64,000 bases of DNA from Episyrphus balteatus (lineage: Eukaryota > Arthropoda > Insecta > Diptera > Syrphidae). The stretch covers positions 64,148,437-64,212,436 of the forward strand of contig NC_079134.1 of the NCBI RefSeq assembly GCF_945859705.1, in the 5' to 3' direction. The notes beneath the pieces are model-generated. The model saw nothing but the letters and a program-made list of their open reading frames with translations, made no database searches and was not told where the DNA came from. Position numbers and translations under genes: made by a program. Shown here one piece after another: positions 53,213 to 62,592 of the stretch; positions within the stretch are counted from its first letter, which is position 1; every line of letters starts with the position of its first letter.

Positions 53213-56200
53213 TAGTAGGAGATCCCGCCATAAGACGACCTACCCTCATCGTTATACCAGTTGAGAGTTATATTTTCTGAAAGCTAGTGTCTAAGGAAAT
53301 AAATTGCACATGGGTTGCCTAGCGATATCCTGTCAAGCCATAGGGTTGCCAGGCCTTAAAGTTCATTTTTGCAAATTTTTGAAAATGCGACCCTGCTTAT
53401 ATGGCAAGCCTAAGAGTTATAAAAAAAATATAATGTCAAAGGAAATTTAATTTAAAAATTTTTATTTTCAGGATTTTTTAAAATTTGAAGTTTGAGTAGG
53501 GTAAACAAAGGTAAATTTAGAAAAAGGGCAAAAATCTATTTTCTAAACAAAACGTGATAAAAATAAAATTGAAATTGGAATCGATAGATATTATAAATAT
53601 ATGAAAGCCACACATACAAATAAAAAATGTAAAAAATCTACAACGCGAGATATAGTCTTTTTAGAGTCATGATAGTCCAATTCGATATTTGAGAAATAAT
53701 TCACCAAAAATCAGAATGAAAGATTTTTTAAATAATTTTTATGTGATAAGTTAGGAAAAATAAAATAACTTGACACGTGTCTGTCAAATTTTTAATTTAA
53801 CTTACCGTTTTTGCGAGGGGATTTTTTGAAAAGGTGCTTATTTTCGTATTTCAACATATTAAAGGAAAAAATCTCGTCATGGGACGACCTATCCACCTCA
53901 TTATAATAGTTGAAAGCTATATTTTCCTAAGGATAGTGTCTAAAGAAACAGTTTGCACATGGGTTGCCTAGCGATATCCTGTCAAGGCATAGGGTTGCCA
54001 GGCCTTAAAGTTTATTTTTGCAAATTTTTCAAAATGCGACCCTGTTTATATGGCAAGCCTAAGAGTTATAAAAATAAAATGCACGACTGGGTCGCACGAA
54101 CTTGCTCTTAGAGTTAAAGTTGCTTAAATTTTTAAGACTTTTTATATAGAAATTTGAAAAAAAAAAAATAAAATTCGTTTAAAAAAAAAATAAAATAAAA
54201 TCTGAAATTAAGTTGCCCTCCAAAACAATTATGCAGTTTTGATTGATATATTAAGATGCATTTTTAGAAAAAAAATTTCAAAAATCGTTAGAGCCGTTTT
54301 TTAAAAAACTAATTTTTTATAAATAATTTTTTGGAAAAAAAGTTTTAAAATAAAATTGGTATGCCATTCTTTAGAAATCACTAATCAACATCTAAAAACA
54401 AAATTTCAAAAAAATTCAATGTGCCGTTTTCGAAAATTTGATTTTTCAAAAAAAAATTTTCAAAATTTTTTTAAAAATCCAAAAATTATTTTTTTCAAAA
54501 TCTTATTTTTGGCTTATATTTAAATTATATAAATGCTTCTTCACAAAAAGTTTGGTTGAAATCGAATAAGCAGTTTCAGAGATAATCGGATTAAAAAAAA
54601 AAACGGTTCTATGGCAGGTACCGTTAATAATAATTTTCAAAAAAAAATTTTTTCATTAGAAGATAGACCTTAGCTCAAAACTAACATTTGAATTTTTTAA
54701 ACAAAATCGTTAGAGCCGTTTTTGAGATATTTCAATTTTACTGAAATCGGTATATGACAAGTACCGTTATTTTTAGTCCAAAAAAATTAATTCCAAAAAC
54801 CCCTCTGGAGAGTCGCCAAATAACGCTACATACCAAGTTTGGCATTAATCGGTCCATCCGTTTAGGCTGTAGCTCCTTATACAGACAGACAGACAAACAG
54901 ACAGACAGACTGACAGACAGACTGACAGACAGACAGACAGACAGACGGACTTCCGGGACCCACTTTTTTGGCATTGTCTACCATCGTAATGTCATGGAAA
55001 AATGTTATCTCAAATTTTTTTTTTTTGTACGAATGCATAACTTGATATATAGTACCTATATCGCAAGTAAAAATATAATGTCATAGGAAATTTAATTTAA
55101 AAATTTTAATTTTCAGGATTTTTTAAAATTTGAAGTTTGAGTAGGGTAAACAAAGGTAAATTTAGAAAAAGGGCAAAAATCTATTTTCTAAACAAAACGT
55201 GATAGAAATAAAATTGAAATTGGAATCGATACATATTATAAAAATATAAAAGCCACACATACAACAAAAAAATGTAAAAAATCTACAACTCGAGATATAG
55301 TCTTTTTAAAGTCATGATACTCCAATTCGATATTTGAGAGATAATTCACCAAAAATCAGCACGAAAGGTATTTGAAATAATGTTTATGTTATTAGAGAGC
55401 ATAAATAAAATAACTTGACACGTATCTGCCAAATTTTTGATTTGACTTAGTTTTTGGTTCCTGTGTATTTTTGAAGAATAACACCGAAACATTGAATTGA
55501 ATTGTAAAAATCTGTAATTCTTCAAAAAAAACACAGGAACCAAAAACTAAGTATATTTTTATAATATGTATCGATTCCAATTTCAATTTTATTTCTATCA
55601 CGTTTTGTTTAGAAAATAGATTTTTGCCCTTTTTCTAAATTTACCTTTGTTTACCCTACTCAAACTTAAAATTTTAAAAAATCCTGAAAATAAAAATTTT
55701 TAAATTAAATTTCCTATGACATTATATTTTTTTTATAACTCTTAGGCTTGCCATATAAGCAGGGTCGCATTTTGAAAAATTTGCAAAAATAAACTTTAAG
55801 GCCTGGCAACCCTATGCCTTGACAGGATATCGCTAGGCAACCCATGTGCAAACTGTTTCTTTAGACACTATCCTTAGGAAAATATAGCTTTCAACTGGTA
55901 TAATGAGGTGGATAGGTCGTCCCATGACGAGATTTTTTCCTTTAATATGTTGAAATACGAAAATAAGCACCTTTTCAAAAAATCCCCTCGCAAAAACGGT
56001 AAGTTAAATTAAAAATTTGACAGACACGTGTCAAGTTATTTTATTTTTCCTAACTTATCACATAAAAATTATTTTAAAAATCTTTCATTCTGATTTTTGG
56101 TGAATAATTTCTCAAATATCGAATTGGAGTATCATGACTCTAAAAAGACTATATCTCGCGCTGTAGATTTTTTACATTTTTTATTTGTAATGGTGGTTTT

Positions 56201-56593
56201 CATATATTTATAATATCTATCGATTCCAATTTCAATTTTATTTTTATCACGTTTTGTTTAGATAATAGATTTTTGCCGTTTTTCTAAACTCGCCTTTGTT
56301 TACCCTACTCAAACTTCAAATTTTAAAAAATCCTGAAAATAAAAATTTTTAAATTAAATTTCCTATGACATTATATTTTTTTTATAACTCTTAGGTTTGC
56401 CATTTAAGCAGGGTCGCATTTTCAAAAATTTGCAAAAATGAACTTTAAGGCCTGGCAACCCTATGCCTTGACAGGATATCGCTTGGCAACCCATGTGCAA
56501 TTTATTTCCTAAGACACTAGCTTTCAGAAAATATAACTCTCAACTGGTATAACGATGAGGGTAGGTCGTCCTATGGCCGGATCTTAGACTATA
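53210..56593. repeat. Palindromic element A, copy 2 (doubled)
   Basis: A palindrome whose arms each contain two tandem versions of the element A half-unit: one starting GATCCCGCC at 53,221, and a diverged one starting AATCTCGTCATGGGACGACC at about 53,876; the right arm mirrors this to 56,593. The axis is near 55,480 (CACAGGAACCAAAAACTAA and complement). The left arm is interrupted by a family C element (54,080-55,069). The left flank is LINE RT. Confidence 0.85.
54080..55069. mobile_element. Dispersed repeat family C, long copy
   Basis: Starts TGCACGACTGGGTCGCACG and ends TATATCGCAAGT, inserted in an A-run (AAAA both sides) of palindrome copy 2; the equivalent mirrored site near 55,730 is empty. 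It carries repeated GTTAGAGCCGTTTT, TCCATCCGTTTAGGCTGTAG, a (CAGA)n run of ~65 bp (54,891-54,949) and GGACTTCCGGGACCCACTTT. No ORF is credible; the serine/valine-rich ORF is a translation of the microsatellite. Confidence 0.75.
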
Positions 56594-56880
56594 AAGTTTA
56601 TTCAATCTCAATCCAAAATAGAAATAAAATAAATATAAATTTTAGTCTAACTAAGAAACAAACCGATATCTTTCAGGTCGTTCTAAAACATCGAACATTT
56701 TATCATGTTTTGTTCTCTCTTACATACAAGTGCACAAATTTTTAAATTGTGGGGATGAAGATATTTGTTTATTATTTAAATAATAAAATTTATTGCATTC
56801 AATTATCTTTAAAAATGTGAAAGTTATGCACCGATATCTAAACGATAACCCGATTTTTACGTGGTTCACTCAGCCTTAAG
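56594..56880. other. No gene seen
   Basis: AT-rich flank of the palindrome. Nothing recognised. Confidence 0.4.
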
Positions 56881-57285
56881 GCAGGACATGACACTGTTCA
56901 TGCCGCGTCTAAACTTGTATCTGATATTCAGTGGAACAAATCTAAAAAAGTTAAGGACATTAGAATTCTCTTGCAACGTTACTTGGAAAAAATTCAGCGA
57001 TATTGTGATGATTGGAAGTTGAAAATTAACTTTCAGAAATCAGAAACGATACTATTTAGAACTCCTTAGCTAGGGCCTCAGGGAATGCGCGAAGGAACTT
57101 GCGGAAGCTGGCGATCGCTGGACCACACGGACATCCACTGCCGAGTAAAAGTGTAATAAAGTACCTTGGCATCTGGCTAGATCAATATATACATTTCAAT
57201 AGACATTTGGTTGCTGCTCTGGCCAGGGCTAGTATAGCAGTCAGCTTGACACCAGCTACAAAGGGTGTTTTTCTGGGGAAATAAG
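56881..57285 (+). pseudogene. I/Jockey-like LINE RT fragment
   Basis: The plus strand shows LLQRYLEKIQRYCDDWKLKI and NFQKSETILFRTP, then after a frame break KYLGIWLDQYIHFNRH (ORF 57,099-57,284). This is the segment after the YADD box of an I- or Jockey-type RT. It ends abruptly at GKKGK-type sequence near 57,285. Dead fragment. Confidence 0.75.
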
Positions 57286-57444
57286 GGAAATCCGCTATAA
57301 GTCCGATAAAATCAATGGTATAAAAGTTACCCTTACGAAATTTATTAAAAATGTTGTCTTTCCCATGGGAATTACGAATAAAGTAAAACTATAAATTTTT
57401 TCCATGTGAATGGGTGTTTTTTTAGGTGTAGAGAAAATATGGGT

Positions 57445-58550
57445 AGGGGAGAGGTGCGGACAGTGAGACACCCTTTTTTTTAGAAATTATTTCTTGGAAA
57501 AAATAAAACCTTGAAATACTATTTGAATTAAATTAGTTTTAAGGCCGAAAGGCATTAGTATTAGAAAAATGAAGAATAACTTAGAGTGCCCGTATAGGGC
57601 CAGTAAGTTAGTTGTAAGTAATTGATAAGTAAGCTAGTTTTTAGGAATTTTTGTCTAGCTTTAAGATAGTTTTAAGATGATGAAAAATAAAAATGAATTT
57701 AAAATTAAAAAAAAAAAAAACCTTTTTTTTAAATTGGTATATCTTAGAATGTTTTCAAGATAATTTAACGAAACTTTGAAGTCAGTTTAAGACATATTTT
57801 ATCTTAATGTTGCAAAAAAACTTGTAGTTAAAGAATGAATGAGAGCATCACATTGGACTAAAATGTAGAAAAAGTCAAAACGTCTCACTGTTTGCAAAGG
57901 GTGCGATCAGTGAGACATTCTTAGGTGAAAAAAAAATTAACGAAAATGTCAAATAATTAGGTAATTGACAAGTATATAATTAATTAATTTATGCTACTTT
58001 AACCCATTTTTTTCAAAAAATGTAACAAAAAGTCCAAAAAAAAACGAAAGAAAAAACACTACGAAATCATATTGAGGTCATGCTAAAATAATAGATTTTT
58101 TTTTAAATCTTATGTCTCACTGTTTGCTTTTTTAAAAATCTATGTCTCACTGTTTGCTTTTTAATAATGTCTCACTGTTTACTTTTGTCATTTTTCGGAA
58201 AAATATAAAATTACAAAAAACGAGAAGGAATTCTAATTACATGATATTTTTTTATGAAAGAACATATAAATATAATACATTATGTAAAAAAAAGTTCTGT
58301 CCACTAACCAGATTTTTTTGTGTTATACACTCTTTTTAAAACACTCCAAAAACTACTTTCAGCTGATTTTGTGTGATATTTTACGGTGTAGGAAAATGGA
58401 CAGCTTTATTTTAGTCGGGACAAAATTAAAAGACGCAGACGGGGCAATAAACGTTTTGACCCAAACTAGCGTTAGTGTGCTTATTTTCAGGAAAGAGAAA
58501 AATGGATTGTCTCACTGTTTGCACTGTCTCACTGTTCGCACCTTTCCCCT
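57445..58550. repeat. Foldback element with GTCTCACTGT words
   Basis: The ends AGGGGAGAGGTGCGGACAG and AGGGGAAAGGTGCGAACAG (complement of the right end) bound the element. GTCTCACTGT or its complement occurs seven times (57,460; 57,882; 58,114; 58,144; 58,169; 58,509; 58,526), usually followed by TTGC. It is interrupted by a LINE tail (57,513-57,716). No transposase recognised. Confidence 0.75.
57513..57716 (+). mobile_element. 5'-truncated LINE 3' end with poly(A)
   Basis: A ~200-bp fragment beginning near TTGAAATACTATTTG, containing AAGGCCGAAAGGCATTAGTA and ending in A14 or more. AAAACCTT on both sides (57,505-57,512; 57,717-57,724, sharing tail A's) is a plausible target duplication. Confidence 0.6.
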
Positions 58551-58879
58551 ATATTTGGAAAAGTGTGCAATACTAGAGTAATACTAGTGGTACCCTAGTG
58601 AAATTCAGGATTTATGTTACTTTTGAGATAAGAAACAAGAATCTACAGTGTCTATAAAAATATAATGGTTAAAAGGTTTTTTGAGTGAAAACAAAACTGA
58701 TGTGTCACCCTAATGAAATTTGGTGAAAACATTGAATTTGGGACAGAAAGCAAGAATAAAGAGTCTTCATAAAAAAAATTTTTTTCGAAGAGACAGTAAA
58801 ATCTGGAATTGGCCCCAGCATGGGCAAGAATTATGAAAACACCTAAACGTCAAATATCTAAGGATTGAAGTAAGATAAC
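58551..58879. other. No gene seen
   Basis: Nothing recognised. Confidence 0.4.
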
Positions 58880-58909
58880 TTACTTAGGGTGACCAGCGCC
58901 GTAAGGCGG

Positions 58910-59393
58910 CTACAATCCGCTGTGGATTTGGGCCTCAACCAACAAGCTTCGCCAGCCAGCTCTATCCTTAGCTCGCTGCTTCCAGTTGCGCACGCCAAGT
59001 TGATTGAGGTCCCCTTTCACTTGGTTGCGCCACCTCAGACGAGGTCTGCCTCTACTGCGCCGTCCCTCTGGGTTGGAGTCGAAAACTTTCCGGGCCGGAG
59101 CATTGTTGTCCATGCGCTCCACGTGACCTAGCCATCTCAGGCGCTGCACCTTCACTCTCTTGGCTAAGTTAGCGTCCTTGTACAACCCGTAAAGCCCAAT
59201 CACCATCAATACACACGGGACCAAAAATCACACGAAGAACTTTTCTCTCGAAACAATCCAAGATGTTTTCATCAGCCTTCGTTAAAGTCCATGCTTCTGC
59301 ACCATATAGCAGGACTAGGATGATAAGGGTCTTGTATAGGGACACCTTAGTTGCTTGCTTAGTGCGTCGCCTTGTCTAAAACCTTTTTCGACA
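58910..59393 (-). pseudogene. RTE RT: GFRQGD motif fused to C-terminal region
   Basis: The minus strand reads TEAFDVEKGFRQGDALS (about 59,342-59,395), then jumps straight to TKVSLYKTLIILVLLYGAEA and, after a frame break, RVKVQRLRWLGHVERMDNNA and RGRPRLRWRNQVKGDLNQLG. The catalytic YADD/FADD motif that should lie between is gone, so the RT cannot work. Confidence 0.85.
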
Positions 59394-59930
59394 TCAAATG
59401 CTTCGGTTAGGTCTTAACCGACTCTGACGGAGCAGCGCTCCGTAGCTATTAGCTCTATACAATTCATCTCTGTATATACTGTCATACGCGTCTTTAAAAT
59501 CGATGAACAGGTGGTGGGTATCGATTTGTTGTTCCTGGGTTTTTTCTAAGATCTGCCGTAATGTGAATATTTGATCGATGGTGGACTTTCCTGGTCTAAA
59601 GCCACACTGATAAGGACCTATCAGGTTGTTGACGAACGGCTTCAGACGTTCACATCGTACGGCAGAGAGGATCTTATATGAGATGTTAAGGAGGCTGATT
59701 CCTCTGTAGTTGGCGCAGGTTAGAGGGTCTCCTTTCTTAAGGATCGGGCACACGATGCTGAGATTCCATTCTGTGGGCATGCTTTCCTCCGACCATATTC
59801 GGCAGGTGAGCTGGTGCATACTCCTAACCAGGTCATCTCCTGCGGCTTTGTTTGACTTAAGCTTGGATATGACTGCCTTCACTTCTTCCAGGTCGGGGGG
59901 ACGGTAATGTTGGCCTTCATCGTCGATATT
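59394..59930 (-). pseudogene. RTE RT: N-terminal motifs
   Basis: Open for 162 codons: KAVISKLKSNKAAGDD, IVCPILKKGDPLTCANYRG, LLNISYKILS, CGFRPGKSTIDQIFTLRQ and LFIDFKDAYDSI (motif A with the first catalytic aspartate). A frameshift follows at about 59,440. It continues the ORF of the endonuclease after a break near 59,990. Confidence 0.85.
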
Positions 59931-60002
59931 GAATGGTGCAATCTGTCTTTGGGCGGGGTTGGCTTCGTCATCGCCATTGTAGAGATTGCAGAAGTGATCT
60001 TT

Positions 60003-61163
60003 CTATATTCTCAGCATCGCTTGCGTCTCTACTACGATGTTTCCGTGTTGGTCCCTACAGGCTTCAGTTCTAGGTTTATACCCCTGAGATGTTCTTTTTA
60101 CCTTCTGGTAAAACTTACGAACTTCATTCCTGTTATAGCATCCCAGCACTTCAGAGGCGGCATCTCTAATGGCTTCTTGGCAGTGCTGCCACTGGTTATC
60201 TATACTTGCTGCTGGCGGCGTAGGACTTCTCAAGAGGTAATTCGAGACGCGATCGGAATAGGACCTGGCAATCTCTTGCGATTGTAGTCGTCCGACGTTA
60301 AACTTCCTCACAGTTTTTCCTTGTGTTGGCGATGGTCTTAAAATCCGCATCCGTACATTGGCTACAACCAGGTAGTGGTCAGCGTCAATGTTGGCTCCTC
60401 GGAACGTGCGGACGTCCATAATACTGGAGGAATGCCTAGCGTCGATCGCAATATGGTCAATCTGGTTGACGGTTGATTGATCTGGAGATTTCCATGTCCC
60501 TTTATGAATCTTGAGATGCGGGAAACGCGTGCTTGCTATGACAACATTTTGCCTCGCAGCAAAGTCGACTAGCCTGAATCCGTTATCGGATGTGTTGTCG
60601 TGCAGGCTATGCTTTTCGAATGTGCTTCCAAAGATATCTTCTCTTCTTAGCTTTGCATTAAAATCACCAAGGACAATTTTAATGTCGTAGCTTGGGATTT
60701 GATCGTAGGTTTTTTCGAGGATCTCGTAGAAATTATCTTTGGTGGTATCGTCTTTCTCTTCCGTGGGGGCGTGAGCACATATCAGGCTTTTGTTGGTGAA
60801 TGTAGCCTTTATGCGGATCGTGGTGAGGCGCTCGTTGACACAGTTAAAACTCAGGACGTTCTGCTTGGGTCTACCTCCGATGGCAAATCCACATCCAAAT
60901 GTGCCCTTTTGCCGGTTGCAGTCGCCGTAGTAGATATCGTGGGTCTTCAATTTTCTCTTGCCCGGCCCTTCCCATCGCATTTCTTGGATGGCAGTTATAT
61001 CTGCCTTATAGCAGTCGAGGGCCTCCGCTAATTGATCGGCTGCACGAGGTCTGTTAAGGGACCTAACATTCCACGTGCAGATTCGAAATTCGTTGTCCTT
61101 ATTTCGTTTGCTAGGGTCGTCATCAGTAAATCCGTACGTTTCCGAGGCTTGTCGTCGTTGCAT
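60003..61163 (-). CDS. RTE LINE endonuclease, open 386 codons
   Basis: The N-terminal half of an RTE polyprotein from ATG 61,163. All APE-type endonuclease motifs are present: CTWNVRSLNRP (N), AIQEMRWEG (E), SLICAHAPTEE, IVLGDFNAKL (D, N), NQIDHIAIDARH and NIDADHYLVVANV (final DH). It nicks the target for reverse transcription. The ORF ends in the linker at a stop (60,003), where intact elements would continue into RT. Annotated proteins of this type are often mislabelled craniofacial development protein 2-like. Confidence 0.85.
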   Translation of the reverse strand: MQRRQASETYGFTDDDPSKRNKDNEFRICTWNVRSLNRPRAADQLAEALDCYKADITAIQEMRWEGPGKRKLKTHDIYYGDCNRQKGTFGCGFAIGGRPKQNVLSFNCVNERLTTIRIKATFTNKSLICAHAPTEEKDDTTKDNFYEILEKTYDQIPSYDIKIVLGDFNAKLRREDIFGSTFEKHSLHDNTSDNGFRLVDFAARQNVVIASTRFPHLKIHKGTWKSPDQSTVNQIDHIAIDARHSSSIMDVRTFRGANIDADHYLVVANVRMRILRPSPTQGKTVRKFNVGRLQSQEIARSYSDRVSNYLLRSPTPPAASIDNQWQHCQEAIRDAASEVLGCYNRNEVRKFYQKVKRTSQGYKPRTEACRDQHGNIVVETQAMLRI

Positions 61164-61590
61164 AACTACATCCTACTTCTGGTCGGGCAGTTACCCCGAC
61201 GGCAGAAGCCCCCAACCTGGAGGGCCAGGCCCTTTGATGACACCAAGGACGAGAGGTTGGCTAAGCCACTCCTTATAGACCTGTGCTCTGAATATGACTG
61301 AGTAGCTCGTATAAGGTGTTCACCAAGTAGTTCGGCCTTACTGGAACTGGCGACGCTACCGTTGATTCTAAAAAAGAATTCTTCCGCTACCGTCATTTGT
61401 TGGAAGTGCCTTGGTGGGAACACTCCTTCGTTGGGGGGGTAATTAGTAGCAACAACCTACTCCACTTCGACCTGTCGACCATGGGAGGCCCTTCTGCGAA
61501 AACAAGTTTCGCGATCGCATAGCTCTAAGCTTCGTAGTAGTAGTCACCGTAAGTCCATCCGCCACGACAAGGCTTACCCCCATGGATGGG

Positions 61591-62309
61591 ATTGAAATAA
61601 GATATCGACATAAATTAAATGCAGTTACAAAGGTTAGTGTTTTTTATAAAAATTAAATTATTATTAACGAAGTTTTTAAGGGTAGTATTAGCATTTAAAT
61701 TTCTATTGAAATGGGTCAGGGGATGTCAAAGTAGCATTTTCTTATATCCCCCATAAAAGACGTCATTATTACAGAAAAGTTCTCAGTTTGAGTGCTCCAC
61801 ACATTTTAAGGTTCAAATAAGTTATAAAAGAAATTTGTTCTGGGCGGGATTTTATACAATTTAAAAATATGAATTTCTGGGAAAGTGTGCATTTTTCGGA
61901 TCCTTCCCGATTTCATTTTTTCCATTGACGACTCCAAATAGGGGATAAGATCTGGTTCAAGAGACCACTCAGCATAAGTTATGAGCAGTAGATAGTGAAA
62001 TGAAAAAGATTAAGTCAACTCAGATGGGTTCTAACGCCTCATAAAATATCGATTTTCGTGAAATACGAGCAATCTTCAGAGGCTTCCCGATTTTTATTTT
62101 TCCACTGTCGAGTAAAAAAAAAGTATCAGAATATGTTCAGAAGACTGCAAGGCATAAACCATGAGTTGCACGCAGTGATCTGGAAGAAAAGTCCAAAAAC
62201 GCTCCACTCTAGTGTTTATACGGTTTTCGGGGGTTTAAATAATGTAAGTTTTTAAGTTAATGTGAATGGTCCTAATTATATTATTACAAATTATAAATAT
62301 AAAAGATAG
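61591..62309. other. No gene seen
   Basis: AT-rich. The phrase TTCCCGATTT(Y)ATTTTTCCA occurs twice (about 61,906 and 62,086), but no larger repeat or coding signal was recognised. Confidence 0.4.
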
Positions 62310-62426
62310 ATAAGGAGGTTTTCCTGAAATCCAAACTCTCGCAATATCAGTATCAAAGTTGAATGTTTTATCCTATCAAAGGCTTTTGAGAAATCCGTGT
62401 ATACCACATAGTTTTGTGTGCCGTCA
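62310..62426 (-). pseudogene. Tiny LINE RT fragment
   Basis: The minus strand encodes YVVYTDFSKAFDRIKHSTLI followed by LREFGFQENLL, RT motif A of a non-LTR element. Both ends are cut within ~40 residues. Confidence 0.75.
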
Positions 62427-62592
62427 TCACAAAATGTGAAAAAGTAATAATATCCATGCCTATTACTGAAGACGCAGATGCACTGCGGCGAGAGTCAGAG
62501 TCACTTTCACAAGATTTCGTATTACCGAAGCCGCCGCCGCACGGTTGTCCAAAATGACTTATCTCGTTGCAAAAATCATAACTTTTGAACGG

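Larger units (their letters stand above)
58880..61590 (-). mobile_element. RTE-clade LINE with internal RT deletion
   Basis: The minus strand from about 61,590 to 58,880: 5' region with an 85-codon ORF (61,166-61,423), intact endonuclease (60,003-61,163), RT motifs 0-3, then a deletion and the C-terminal RT region. The 3' end reads GGTCACCCTAAGTAAGTTAT, with a short TAAG-rich end as in RTE elements rather than poly(A). Confidence 0.85.

Noticed and set aside
54738..54974. Serine/valine/cysteine-leucine repeat protein ORF
   Set aside because: A translation of the CAGA microsatellite in family C.
58318..58581. 87-codon ORF in the GTCTCACTGT element
   Set aside because: A central stretch (MDSFILVGTKLKDADG) looks faintly coding, but the ends are translations of the repeated words and no domain is recognised.
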